From CAIZGX01 sp964511555 (GTDB lineage: Bacteria; Bacteroidota; Bacteroidia; Flavobacteriales_D; Sanyastnellaceae): DNA of 64,000 nt. A model generated the notes under the pieces. The model did not search any database, had not been told where the DNA came from, and saw only the letters and a program-made list of their open reading frames with translations. This document shows, piece by piece, positions 52,560 to 60,066 of this stretch. The stretch is taken from contig CAZEFR010000001.1 of assembly GCA_964511555.1 (NCBI GenBank), forward strand, positions 62,001 through 126,000. Reading direction: 5' to 3'. Numbering within the stretch: position 1 is the first letter of the stretch; each line of letters opens with the position of its first letter. Position numbers and translations under genes: made by a program.

Positions 52560-54341
52560 ATGAATAGTTCAGGTGTCATTCAGCTATTGTCTGATCAAGT
52601 TTCCAATCAAATCGCTGCGGGAGAAGTTGTTCAACGACCATCCTCCGTTGTGAAGGAATTGGTAGAGAACGCAGTTGATGCAGAGGCTACTCAAATTCGT
52701 GTGGTAATTAAAGATTCTGGGAAGACTCTTATTCAGGTGATTGATGACGGAAAGGGAATGAATGAAGTGGACGCTCAGCTTTGCTTTGAACGTCATGCTA
52801 CTTCTAAAATTCGCAAGGCAGAAGATTTATTCAACATTACTACAAAAGGATTTCGAGGTGAAGCTTTGGCAAGTATCGCATCTGTTGCGCAGGTTGAATT
52901 GATTACCAAGCGTGAAGAAGATGAGTTGGGTGTTCGAATTGAAATAGATGGGGGAAAGTTAATTTCAAACGAGTCACTTGAAGCGACGAAGGGATCTGTT
53001 TTTTCCGTTCGAAATTTGTTTTTCAATATACCTGCGCGTAGATATTTTTTGAAGACGGACGCAATTGAGTTTCGTCACATCATTGATGAATTCGAGCGCG
53101 TAGCGTTGACGCATCCCGATGTACACTTCGTGCTGACGCACAACGGGAATGTTGTTTTTGATTTGCCGAAATCTAATTTGAAGCAGCGATTGGTTCATGT
53201 GTTTGGAAACAAATACAACGACCAGTTGATTCACTTGGACGAGGATACTGAGATTGTAAGAATTTCAGGATTTGTTGGAAGGCCGGAAATAGCAAAACGC
53301 ACTCGAGGTGATCAATACTTTTTTGTGAATCAGCGATTTATTAAAAGTCCGTTCTTGAACCATGCCGTTCAGCAGGCTTACGAACAAATTCTTCCCTCCG
53401 GAAGTTTTCCATTTTATTTAATCTCATTGGAGGTTCCCCCTTCAACCATTGATATAAATATTCACCCGACGAAGACCGAGATTAAGTTTCAAGACGAAAG
53501 AAGCATTCACGCTCTGCTGCATGCAGCTGTGAGAAGAGGTTTGGGTAAGAATCAGGTAGCACCTTCGTTAGATTTCGAACAAGAAAATATCCCTTTGACG
53601 CAAGTAAGTCCGGGTTCTGTGCGTGTTCCGCAAGTAGACGTGAATCACGATTTTAACCCCTTTCAGAAGGCGGATTCTTGGCAACAGAAGTCGCGCAATT
53701 GGATGGAACAATTTGCGCAAGCGGGATTTGGATTCGAAAAGGAAAGCGCGCCAGATCAAGAGCAAATAGAATTCGATTCGGAAGAGTGGGGAGGTGGAAC
53801 ACCTTTTCAGATTGGACGAGTTATTATTGGATGTGAGATAAATTCAGAGTTGAAGATGTTTCATCAAACGCGATTGCATTGGCAGGTTTTGTTTGAAGAG
53901 CATTCGAATCAGAACAGTCATTCATTTGTTGCGCAGCAGCTTTTATTCCCCATTCCATTACATGTTCAACCAAAGGACATTTCGCTACTTCAGCTGCACG
54001 ATGTTTTATTGGCCTCGTTTGGGTTTGAATTGAATTTGGAAGAAGAACCTGAGATTATTGCGGCTCCTTCTAATTTAGATGAGCAAGGTGCTTTAAACTT
54101 TATTGAATTAGTATTGGAAAGTTTAAGGTTGGGTGTTGAAGGTCCGGATTTGCGAATGAATTTGTTGAAGGATTATACGCGCAGACTGTCTGTAAAGAAA
54201 GGACAAATGTTAACGGTTCCTGAGATGTTGGATTTACTGATTCGATGGAACGCATGTGAAAATAAAAATTTCGCTCCAGATGGAAAGGCCATTGCCTTGA
54301 CTTTTGGAATCGATCATCTAGAAGATCAATTAGGAAAATAA
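52560..54341 (+). CDS. mutL: DNA mismatch repair protein MutL (endonuclease motif degenerate)
   Basis: MutL couples mismatch recognition by MutS to strand removal. The N-terminal GHKL ATPase is intact: ELVENAVDAEATQI (N and D for Mg-ATP), DDGKGM, ATSKI, and FRGEALASIASVA. The transducer domain ends near residue 330 (NIHPTKTEIKF). In the C-terminal dimer domain, the segment where nuclease-type MutLs have DQHxxHExxLxE reads HQTRLHWQVLFE (435-446): the Asp, first His and first Glu are replaced. The domain otherwise looks complete (SVKKGQMLTVPEM, APDGKAIALTF). At 593 residues it is of normal size. It starts an operon with two rhomboids and an EEP-family protein. Confidence 0.95.
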   Translation: MNSSGVIQLLSDQVSNQIAAGEVVQRPSSVVKELVENAVDAEATQIRVVIKDSGKTLIQVIDDGKGMNEVDAQLCFERHATSKIRKAEDLFNITTKGFRGEALASIASVAQVELITKREEDELGVRIEIDGGKLISNESLEATKGSVFSVRNLFFNIPARRYFLKTDAIEFRHIIDEFERVALTHPDVHFVLTHNGNVVFDLPKSNLKQRLVHVFGNKYNDQLIHLDEDTEIVRISGFVGRPEIAKRTRGDQYFFVNQRFIKSPFLNHAVQQAYEQILPSGSFPFYLISLEVPPSTIDINIHPTKTEIKFQDERSIHALLHAAVRRGLGKNQVAPSLDFEQENIPLTQVSPGSVRVPQVDVNHDFNPFQKADSWQQKSRNWMEQFAQAGFGFEKESAPDQEQIEFDSEEWGGGTPFQIGRVIIGCEINSELKMFHQTRLHWQVLFEEHSNQNSHSFVAQQLLFPIPLHVQPKDISLLQLHDVLLASFGFELNLEEEPEIIAAPSNLDEQGALNFIELVLESLRLGVEGPDLRMNLLKDYTRRLSVKKGQMLTVPEMLDLLIRWNACENKNFAPDGKAIALTFGIDHLEDQLGK

Positions 54342-54347
54342 AGTGCT

Positions 54348-55052
54348 ATGAGAATGAATCTAACACCGGCGGTAAAGAACATCATAATTATTAATGTTCT
54401 TATTTACTTGGCTTGTTTTGTTGTTCCGGGATTGAACGACGCCTTAACAGGATATTATTTCGCCAGCCCGAATTTCAGACCTTGGCAAATTGTGACACAC
54501 ATGTTCATGCATTCGCAGTATGACTTTACACATATATTTTTCAATATGTATGCCCTGTATTTGTTTGGAACGGCATTGGAAAATTATTGGGGCACAAAGC
54601 GTTTTGTGATTTATTACATGACGTGCGGAATTGGCGCCTTTTTCTTGCACATGGGAGTGAGTTATCTTGAAATTCAGAAGATGCTGCAATCCCTTTCAGA
54701 CAAAGAGATTTACCAAGTAATGATAGTTGGTTTAGAAGAGGGAAGGTCGTACAAAGTGCAAATGGTAGAATTGTATTCGGCCATAAATACAGGTGTTGTT
54801 GGGGCTTCGGGAGCCGTTTTCGGTGTTTTACTGGGATTTGGAATGTTATTTCCTAACACAGAATTAATGTTGTTGTTCCCGCCCATACCGCTAAAAGCGA
54901 AATATTTCGTTATGATTTATGGGGCCATTGAATTTTACCTAGCCATGCGTCAAACTGCCGGCGATAATGTCGCCCACTACGCTCATCTTGGAGGAATGAT
55001 TTTCGGTTATCTTCTGTTGAAGTATTGGCAGAAAAACCCTAAGGCATGGTAG
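54348..55052 (+). CDS. rhomboid-family intramembrane serine protease (first)
   Basis: A six-helix membrane protease cutting substrates within or near the membrane. The catalytic Ser lies in GVVGASGAVFG (GASG motif) and the His in AHYAHLGGMIFGYLL. The loop-1 region contains WQIVTHMFMHSQYDFTHIFFNMYALYLFG, with the conserved HxxxxHxxxN pattern. A charged insert (about residues 108-140) separates helices 3 and 4. The 234-residue length fits a minimal rhomboid. It starts 6 bp after mutL and overlaps the second rhomboid gene by 7 bp. Substrates are unknown. Confidence 0.93.
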   Translation: MRMNLTPAVKNIIIINVLIYLACFVVPGLNDALTGYYFASPNFRPWQIVTHMFMHSQYDFTHIFFNMYALYLFGTALENYWGTKRFVIYYMTCGIGAFFLHMGVSYLEIQKMLQSLSDKEIYQVMIVGLEEGRSYKVQMVELYSAINTGVVGASGAVFGVLLGFGMLFPNTELMLLFPPIPLKAKYFVMIYGAIEFYLAMRQTAGDNVAHYAHLGGMIFGYLLLKYWQKNPKAW

Positions 55053-55867
55053 ATCGTTTTCGAAGCACTTCTATTGGTTTGAAATTACTGATTGCCTTGT
55101 TGGCTTTTGGTTTTATTGTTCGAATGGTTGTCGTTCTTGTTTCTGTCAACTACAATGGCGCTTCCGATATTGAAGCGTTTGATTCATATGTTGGATTTTC
55201 TACGAGTGGGGAACGAGTGACTTGGATTTGGACGTGGCTGACCTATAGTTTTTTTCATGCTGAAGTCAGCCATTTTGTATGGAATTATCTACTGTTGATG
55301 CTTTTGATTTACTGGTCGAAGGACAGGTACGTTGGTTTCAATGCATGGAGGTATTGGATTGTTGGTGTTCTCGGCGGATTGCTGTTTCTTTTTATGAATG
55401 AGAAAACCTTTTCGCTCATAGGCTCTTCCGCCGGAATAACGGCGCTTTGGTCCGGTTGGCTTGCCGAAGGGTTTTTAAATGGAAAGAAGAGAGATCTGAC
55501 TTTTTGGTTGGGGTGTATTGTATTTTTATTTTTGGAAGGAATAGATATCGCGAATTACGAGTTAGGTAATTTGTCTCTGTTTGCTCACATTGGTGGAGCG
55601 TTATCAGGTGCTCTGTTGTATTTTTTTGAAAAGAATAAAATCGAGAAAATGAATTGGTGGTCGAAGATAGTTTTATGGTTTACCCCATCTCCGAAGTTGA
55701 CGGTTAAACGAAGCAATGTTAGGTTTCAAACCGACGATGAGTTCAATGCTGAGCGAAAATTGAAAGAAGATTATTTGAATTCAATTTTAGATAAAATTTC
55801 GCGTTCAGGTTTTGAAAGTCTTTCAACCAAAGAAAGAACTTTCTTAGATCAGCAAAAGGAAAAATGA
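55046..55867 (+). CDS. rhomboid-family membrane protein (second) with C-terminal tail
   Basis: A second rhomboid-type protein of 273 residues. The Ser motif appears as SLIGSSAGITALW and the His as LFAHIGGALSGALLYF, so both catalytic residues seem present. YSFFHAEVSHFVWNYLLLMLL matches the conserved first-loop region. After the last helix a basic/acidic cytoplasmic tail of about 70 residues ends with a small helical motif (LNSILDKISRSGFESLSTKERTFLDQQ) that recurs in Bacteroidota rhomboids. It is coupled to both neighbours by overlaps of 7 bp and 4 bp. Confidence 0.9.
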   Translation: MVDRFRSTSIGLKLLIALLAFGFIVRMVVVLVSVNYNGASDIEAFDSYVGFSTSGERVTWIWTWLTYSFFHAEVSHFVWNYLLLMLLIYWSKDRYVGFNAWRYWIVGVLGGLLFLFMNEKTFSLIGSSAGITALWSGWLAEGFLNGKKRDLTFWLGCIVFLFLEGIDIANYELGNLSLFAHIGGALSGALLYFFEKNKIEKMNWWSKIVLWFTPSPKLTVKRSNVRFQTDDEFNAERKLKEDYLNSILDKISRSGFESLSTKERTFLDQQKEK

Positions 55868-56988
55868 TGGAATCGCCAGCGAAGGAAATAAAGAAGTTGA
55901 GCCATTGGGGTAAGTTCGTGCGATTTGTTTTTCGTATCTTTAGTTTGATAGTTTTATCGGCGTACTTAATTTCTTTTGTTTCGGCCCACTTCACGCCAAG
56001 TGTTTTTATGTTTCTTAGCGTCCTTGGTTTGTTCTTTTGGCCGTTGTTTATTTTGTTCGTCATCGCTGCTGTTATTATGGCTTTCAGAAAAGAATGGAAA
56101 TGGCTGCTTGCATTCGGCATTTGTTTCACGTTTTCTCTTTCAGACCTATTTTCATTTTTTAATTTCAAGACGAAGACTGATGTTTCTGGTCAGGGAATAG
56201 GTATTACCGTCATGACGCACAACACTCATTTGATGGGGTTTTATGATGGTGACAATGCCAAGAAGAGTAGAGATGCGATTATTGGTGAAATTCAAGAGGT
56301 AAAACCTGATATTCTCTGTCTTCAAGAGTGTTATTGGAATACGAGTGGTGGCGATTTTTTATCTGAAGTTGATCGGAATAATATTTTGGAGAGTTATAAC
56401 ATTCATGAGAGGTCAACACATGTTCTTTCCGACGGAGGTCGATTCGGATTAGTTATTTTTTCTCGCTACCCTGTAGTTAGTCAAGGTCAAGTTCCTTTCG
56501 AGAATGAGGTAAACAATTTTTGTATTTACGTAGATGTTTTGGTGGGAAGCGATACCCTGCGTGTTTACAATGCGCATTTACAAAGTTTTCGTTTGAAGAA
56601 AAAGTCACTTGAATTATTCGATCAAAAACTCGACATGAATGAAATACAGAATGAGAGTAAGCCTTTGTTTGTTCAGCTTTATCGTTCTTCTCTTAAGCGA
56701 TCGCAGCAAGTGAATGTTTTAGCTGCCCATGTCGAGGCGTGCAAGTATAAGGTAATTGTAGCGGGTGATTTCAACGATACACCCGTATCCTATACCTTTA
56801 ATAGGCTAAGTAAAAAGTTGAACGATAGTTTTAATGAGGCTGGAAGAGGTATAGGCAGTACATATAAAGGTCCATTGCTAGGATTACGAATAGATTACAT
56901 CATGCATAGTGAGGGATTGAGAGCAAGAAGTTATAAGACAAGTGATGCAGGATTCTCAGACCACAGACCTGTTATTGCAACTTTTTAG
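55864..56988 (+). CDS. membrane-anchored endonuclease/exonuclease/phosphatase family protein
   Basis: Three hydrophobic helices (about residues 18-100) are followed by an EEP fold. Motifs are VMTHNTHLM (Asn), DILCLQECYW (catalytic Glu), VYNAHLQSF (His), IVAGDFNDTP (GDFN) and FSDHRPVIATF (SDH). The active-site set is complete, so it can hydrolyse a phosphodiester or phosphomonoester. DNA, phospholipid and small-molecule substrates are all possible. The catalytic domain probably faces the periplasm, given the helix arrangement, but the topology is uncertain. It is last in the mutL operon, and its 3' end overlaps that of the convergent lycopene cyclase gene by 17 bp. Confidence 0.88.
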   Translation: MMESPAKEIKKLSHWGKFVRFVFRIFSLIVLSAYLISFVSAHFTPSVFMFLSVLGLFFWPLFILFVIAAVIMAFRKEWKWLLAFGICFTFSLSDLFSFFNFKTKTDVSGQGIGITVMTHNTHLMGFYDGDNAKKSRDAIIGEIQEVKPDILCLQECYWNTSGGDFLSEVDRNNILESYNIHERSTHVLSDGGRFGLVIFSRYPVVSQGQVPFENEVNNFCIYVDVLVGSDTLRVYNAHLQSFRLKKKSLELFDQKLDMNEIQNESKPLFVQLYRSSLKRSQQVNVLAAHVEACKYKVIVAGDFNDTPVSYTFNRLSKKLNDSFNEAGRGIGSTYKGPLLGLRIDYIMHSEGLRARSYKTSDAGFSDHRPVIATF

Positions 56989-57721
56989 TGTTCCATTTGA
57001 GTCGGAAGTATTCATACGGTGTTAGCGTAAGTAAAACCATGGCCAAACCATAAAAAAAGTCTTCAATAGGCACGCTCCAAATTCGAATTCCAAGATTATA
57101 GTTGTTGTTGTAGCGCACGATTGCTTCTGAAATATTTACTTGCGAAGTGTTCAATAAATCATATTTGTAAAAATGCAATCCGGTTAGAATTCCATTTGAA
57201 ATAAAAAATGGGATAAGGAGAATGAACCAAGCAAATAGAAAACTGCCAAGAAAATTTGATTTCATTTTCATATGAATAACCAACATAAGAAGGCTCATGA
57301 CGGTAGCAGTAAATGTGTACCAAAGATTGTTAAGGCCTGCGTAGATTGCTAATGCTGCTGACGTTAGTGCAATGGCAGAACTACTAATTTTAGTGAATGT
57401 TTCGCTGGGTGGGGTCTTTTTGAAGTAACGTACGCATTCGAAAGTAAAAACACAAGCAAAAGGAACAGCTATAAAAAACAACCACTCTTCAAGAGGCAAA
57501 AGGAACCACCTTCCTTGAAGAGTGTATTCGTTATTGAAGCTCCAAATTCCCCAATGTGTAAAAAGTATATCCCATGGAATATAGATTGCGAACATGGTGA
57601 GAAGACCAATAACTAACGGTTTAAAGTTCTTATAAAAAGCAACGCTTTTGTGGAAGCTTAAAAAGAATGGACCTGAGAGACAGAAAAGGTCTACAAGTAT
57701 GTAGGCGAATTTCGGATTCAT
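56972..57721 (-). CDS. lycopene beta-cyclase (CrtYc/CrtYd fused membrane type)
   Basis: A membrane cyclase converting lycopene to beta-carotene. The 249-residue protein has about seven hydrophobic helices and an internal duplication: each half carries the P-x-E-[ED]-x-x-F-type motif (LPLEEWLFFIAVP near residue 80 and VPIEDFFYGLAMV near 220), as in fused CrtYc-CrtYd proteins. WDILFTHWGIWSFN precedes the first motif. It is the last gene of the carotenoid operon and overlaps crtZ by 4 bp. The substrate is inferred from the pathway in the operon. Confidence 0.9.
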   Translation of the reverse strand: MNPKFAYILVDLFCLSGPFFLSFHKSVAFYKNFKPLVIGLLTMFAIYIPWDILFTHWGIWSFNNEYTLQGRWFLLPLEEWLFFIAVPFACVFTFECVRYFKKTPPSETFTKISSSAIALTSAALAIYAGLNNLWYTFTATVMSLLMLVIHMKMKSNFLGSFLFAWFILLIPFFISNGILTGLHFYKYDLLNTSQVNISEAIVRYNNNYNLGIRIWSVPIEDFFYGLAMVLLTLTPYEYFRLKWNTKKLQ

Positions 57722-58191
57722 TTAGAAGCTTTGGCCTGTTTGAATTTAAGTTCAGCCTTGAAATATTTCATGGGTACGATAAGCATTCCGAAGCATTCTC
57801 CTTCTTCTTTGTACTGGTTCTTGTGGTGAACTTTATGTGCTTTACGAATGGCACGAAAATACATGTTGTCTGTGTTGTCGAACCAATGAAATCTTCGATG
57901 AATAAGAACTTCATGAACCAAAAAATAGCCAATGCCGTATGCTAATATTCCAAAGCCTACAAAGGTTCTAGGATCGTTTCCGTTCATCATTCCGAACATT
58001 ATGAGAAGCCAACTTGGTATTGCGTATATGAGAAAAAACACATCGTTTTTTTCAAAGAAACCTGGGGTAGGTTGGTGGTGATCTTTATGGAAATACCACA
58101 TGAATCCGTGCATAACGAATTTGTGAGTGAGCCATGCCATTCCTTCCATAACAAGGAACGTGAGAACAATTATTGCTATGTTGAATATCAT
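57718..58191 (-). CDS. crtZ: beta-carotene hydroxylase
   Basis: A di-iron membrane hydroxylase that adds 3-hydroxyl groups to the beta-rings, giving zeaxanthin. The histidine clusters typical of the fatty-acid-hydroxylase superfamily are all present: HKFVMH, HKDHH, HEVLIHRRFH and HKVHH. Four hydrophobic helices surround them. The start at 58191 is preferred because its ATG overlaps the idi stop (ATGA) and it begins directly with the first membrane helix; an upstream ATG (58242) would overlap idi by 55 bp. It has 157 residues. Confidence 0.95.
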   Translation of the reverse strand: MIFNIAIIVLTFLVMEGMAWLTHKFVMHGFMWYFHKDHHQPTPGFFEKNDVFFLIYAIPSWLLIMFGMMNGNDPRTFVGFGILAYGIGYFLVHEVLIHRRFHWFDNTDNMYFRAIRKAHKVHHKNQYKEEGECFGMLIVPMKYFKAELKFKQAKASK

Positions 58192-58706
58192 GATTGAATT
58201 GTTTTTAATTCCATTAGTTTGTTTAGCGCGATTACAAACCAAGGGGTAAATCTTTCGGGTGAATTCGAAATTTCTACAAGAAGATTATTTATTTCAATGT
58301 ATCGAAAGTCAGATACTTCTTCTTTGTTAATACAAGGTAGGTTGTCTGTCTCACCTATGAATACGTGGTCGAATTCATGCTCTATTAGTCCGTTTTCGAG
58401 AGCAGCTTTATATAGAAACGAGAATTCGTTTTTCAAGGAGCATTTCAGGCCCATTTCCTCTTGAAGTCTGCGGTAGGCGGCGTCTAATGTGGTTTCATCT
58501 TCTCGCGGATGAGAGCAGCACGTATTTGTCCATAGTCCACCACAATGGTATTTTCCTGAAGCTCGTTTTTGAAGAAGTAATTTCTTTTCTGAGTTGAAGA
58601 TGAAAATAGAAAATGCACGATGAAGTGCTCCTTCTTCGTGGGCTTTTTGTTTTTCCATTTTCCCAATAACGTTGTCTTGCTCGTCTACCAGAATAACGTA
58701 TTCCAT
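58188..58706 (-). CDS. idi: isopentenyl-diphosphate delta-isomerase (type I)
   Basis: A Nudix-fold isomerase that converts IPP to DMAPP, the starter for prenyl-chain synthesis. The sequence contains RAFSIFIFNSEKKLLLQKRA, the catalytic cysteine segment LWTNTCCSHPREDE, the Nudix-like AAYRRLQEEMGL and HEFDHVFIGE. The 172-residue length is standard. It starts on the last base of the preceding hypothetical gene's stop (TAATG) and overlaps crtZ. With IspH elsewhere in the window, it adjusts the IPP/DMAPP ratio for carotenoids. Confidence 0.96.
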   Translation of the reverse strand: MEYVILVDEQDNVIGKMEKQKAHEEGALHRAFSIFIFNSEKKLLLQKRASGKYHCGGLWTNTCCSHPREDETTLDAAYRRLQEEMGLKCSLKNEFSFLYKAALENGLIEHEFDHVFIGETDNLPCINKEEVSDFRYIEINNLLVEISNSPERFTPWFVIALNKLMELKTIQS

Positions 58707-59224
58707 TAGAGTTGACTGTATTTAGATTTTAGATCGGCACTAATATTTTCACTTTGTATCATAAACTGAATTACAATTTTCCAGAAGGCTTTGGTTTTAT
58801 TTAATTTTCCGGTAGAGAGTGATTGGTAAATGTAATAGGAGTCTTCTGCAAGTTTGTCGTGATACTGAAGCATCCAAGGTGCTTTGTCTTGAACCGAGTA
58901 GCGAAGAAATCGAAGCTCTTCATTCCAATAATCATTGGCGATTGCTTTTTCAAGAAGATCTTTTCCTTTACTGAAGTAACTTAATTTTTCAGCTGGGTTC
59001 GACACAAGTTCGGCGTACATCGCCGTTGCCACGCCAAGATAGGCTTGCTGCGTGTTGTTTCTGTTTTGAAGACTCGCGCAATAGTTGTAAAACTCTTTTT
59101 TCGCGGGTTCGTTTTGCGCCGATATAAAAAGTTTTTGGCATTGAATCTCTTGTCCGAAAACTAACGGTGTGTAGATCAAAAGAAATGTCGCTAAAAGTGT
59201 TTTATCAAAAGCGATTTTCATCAC
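58706..59224 (-). CDS. exported helical protein in the carotenoid operon
   Basis: I do not recognise a named family. A signal peptide ends at about residue 25 (PLVFGQ). The mature protein of about 147 residues appears helical and TPR-like (AYLGVATAMYAELVSNPAEKLSYFSKGKDLLEKAIAND) with a Trp/Tyr-rich middle. No cofactor or catalytic motif is visible. It overlaps crtB by 4 bp and idi by 1 bp, so it is made together with the pathway enzymes. A periplasmic protein inside a carotenoid operon could assist pigment placement or sense the envelope, but that is only a suggestion. Confidence 0.82.
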   Translation of the reverse strand: MMKIAFDKTLLATFLLIYTPLVFGQEIQCQKLFISAQNEPAKKEFYNYCASLQNRNNTQQAYLGVATAMYAELVSNPAEKLSYFSKGKDLLEKAIANDYWNEELRFLRYSVQDKAPWMLQYHDKLAEDSYYIYQSLSTGKLNKTKAFWKIVIQFMIQSENISADLKSKYSQL

Positions 59225-60063
59225 AATAAATTTAAATTGTGCTGTAAGTAACTTTTTGCTAAGAGTGCAATTTTTTTAGGGTTTGCAACTCTCACTCGCT
59301 CTTTCAAAATACGGTCACAAGGCAGCGCTTGAATTTTAAGAAACAGTTTGTAGTAGTATTTGAAAGCAATAAGAACGCCAAAGCGCGCTTCTTTAGGAAG
59401 TTGGAGTATTCCGATATACGCTTGTCTAAAGTCTTCTTTAATTTCTTCTTCGATAGTCTTTTTTGTTGGCTCATCGAATTGAGTCATGTCGACATTTGGA
59501 AAATAAACTCTTCCTAGAGCGTTGTAATCTGCGTGTAAATCGCGCAGAAAATTAATCTTCTGAAAAGCTGCGCCAAGTTTCATGGCCGATGGCTTTAACT
59601 TTTCGTATTCTGCTTGGTTGCCGTTCACAAAAACATGCAAGCACATTAATCCAACGACCTCTGCAGAACCTAGAATATATGTTTCGTAAGACGCTCTGTC
59701 ATGTTCCATTTGGTGAAGATCCATTTCCATACTTTTTAAGAAAGTATCTACAAGATTCCACTCAATATTGTACTTGTGGTAAGTATGTTGAAAGGCATTT
59801 AAGATCGGATTCAGTGAAATACGTTCTTCAATGGCTAAGACAGTGTCTCGGCGGAAACGTGCCATGAGTTCATGCTTTTCAAAATCGTGAAAGGTATCCA
59901 CAATTTCATCGGCGAAGCGCACGAATCCATATATGGCATAGATCGGATTTCTAATTTCTTTACCGAGTGTTCGAATGCCCAAACTGAAACTTGTGCTGTA
60001 TGCTTGCGTAGTGAGCTTACTGCAATTGTATGAGACGTTGTCGAAAAGTGGTTTTCCCGTCAT
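59221..60063 (-). CDS. crtB: phytoene synthase
   Basis: Condenses two GGPP into phytoene, the first C40 step. The squalene/phytoene synthase fold shows YAIYGFVRFADEIVDT (first Asp-rich helix), YILGSAEVVGLMC, and INFLRDLHADYNALGRVYFP (second Asp-rich region). It has 280 residues, as usual. It lies 3 bp after crtI and overlaps the hypothetical gene by 4 bp. The GGPP synthase that feeds it is not in the window. Confidence 0.96.
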   Translation of the reverse strand: MTGKPLFDNVSYNCSKLTTQAYSTSFSLGIRTLGKEIRNPIYAIYGFVRFADEIVDTFHDFEKHELMARFRRDTVLAIEERISLNPILNAFQHTYHKYNIEWNLVDTFLKSMEMDLHQMEHDRASYETYILGSAEVVGLMCLHVFVNGNQAEYEKLKPSAMKLGAAFQKINFLRDLHADYNALGRVYFPNVDMTQFDEPTKKTIEEEIKEDFRQAYIGILQLPKEARFGVLIAFKYYYKLFLKIQALPCDRILKERVRVANPKKIALLAKSYLQHNLNLL

Positions 60064-60066
60064 ATT

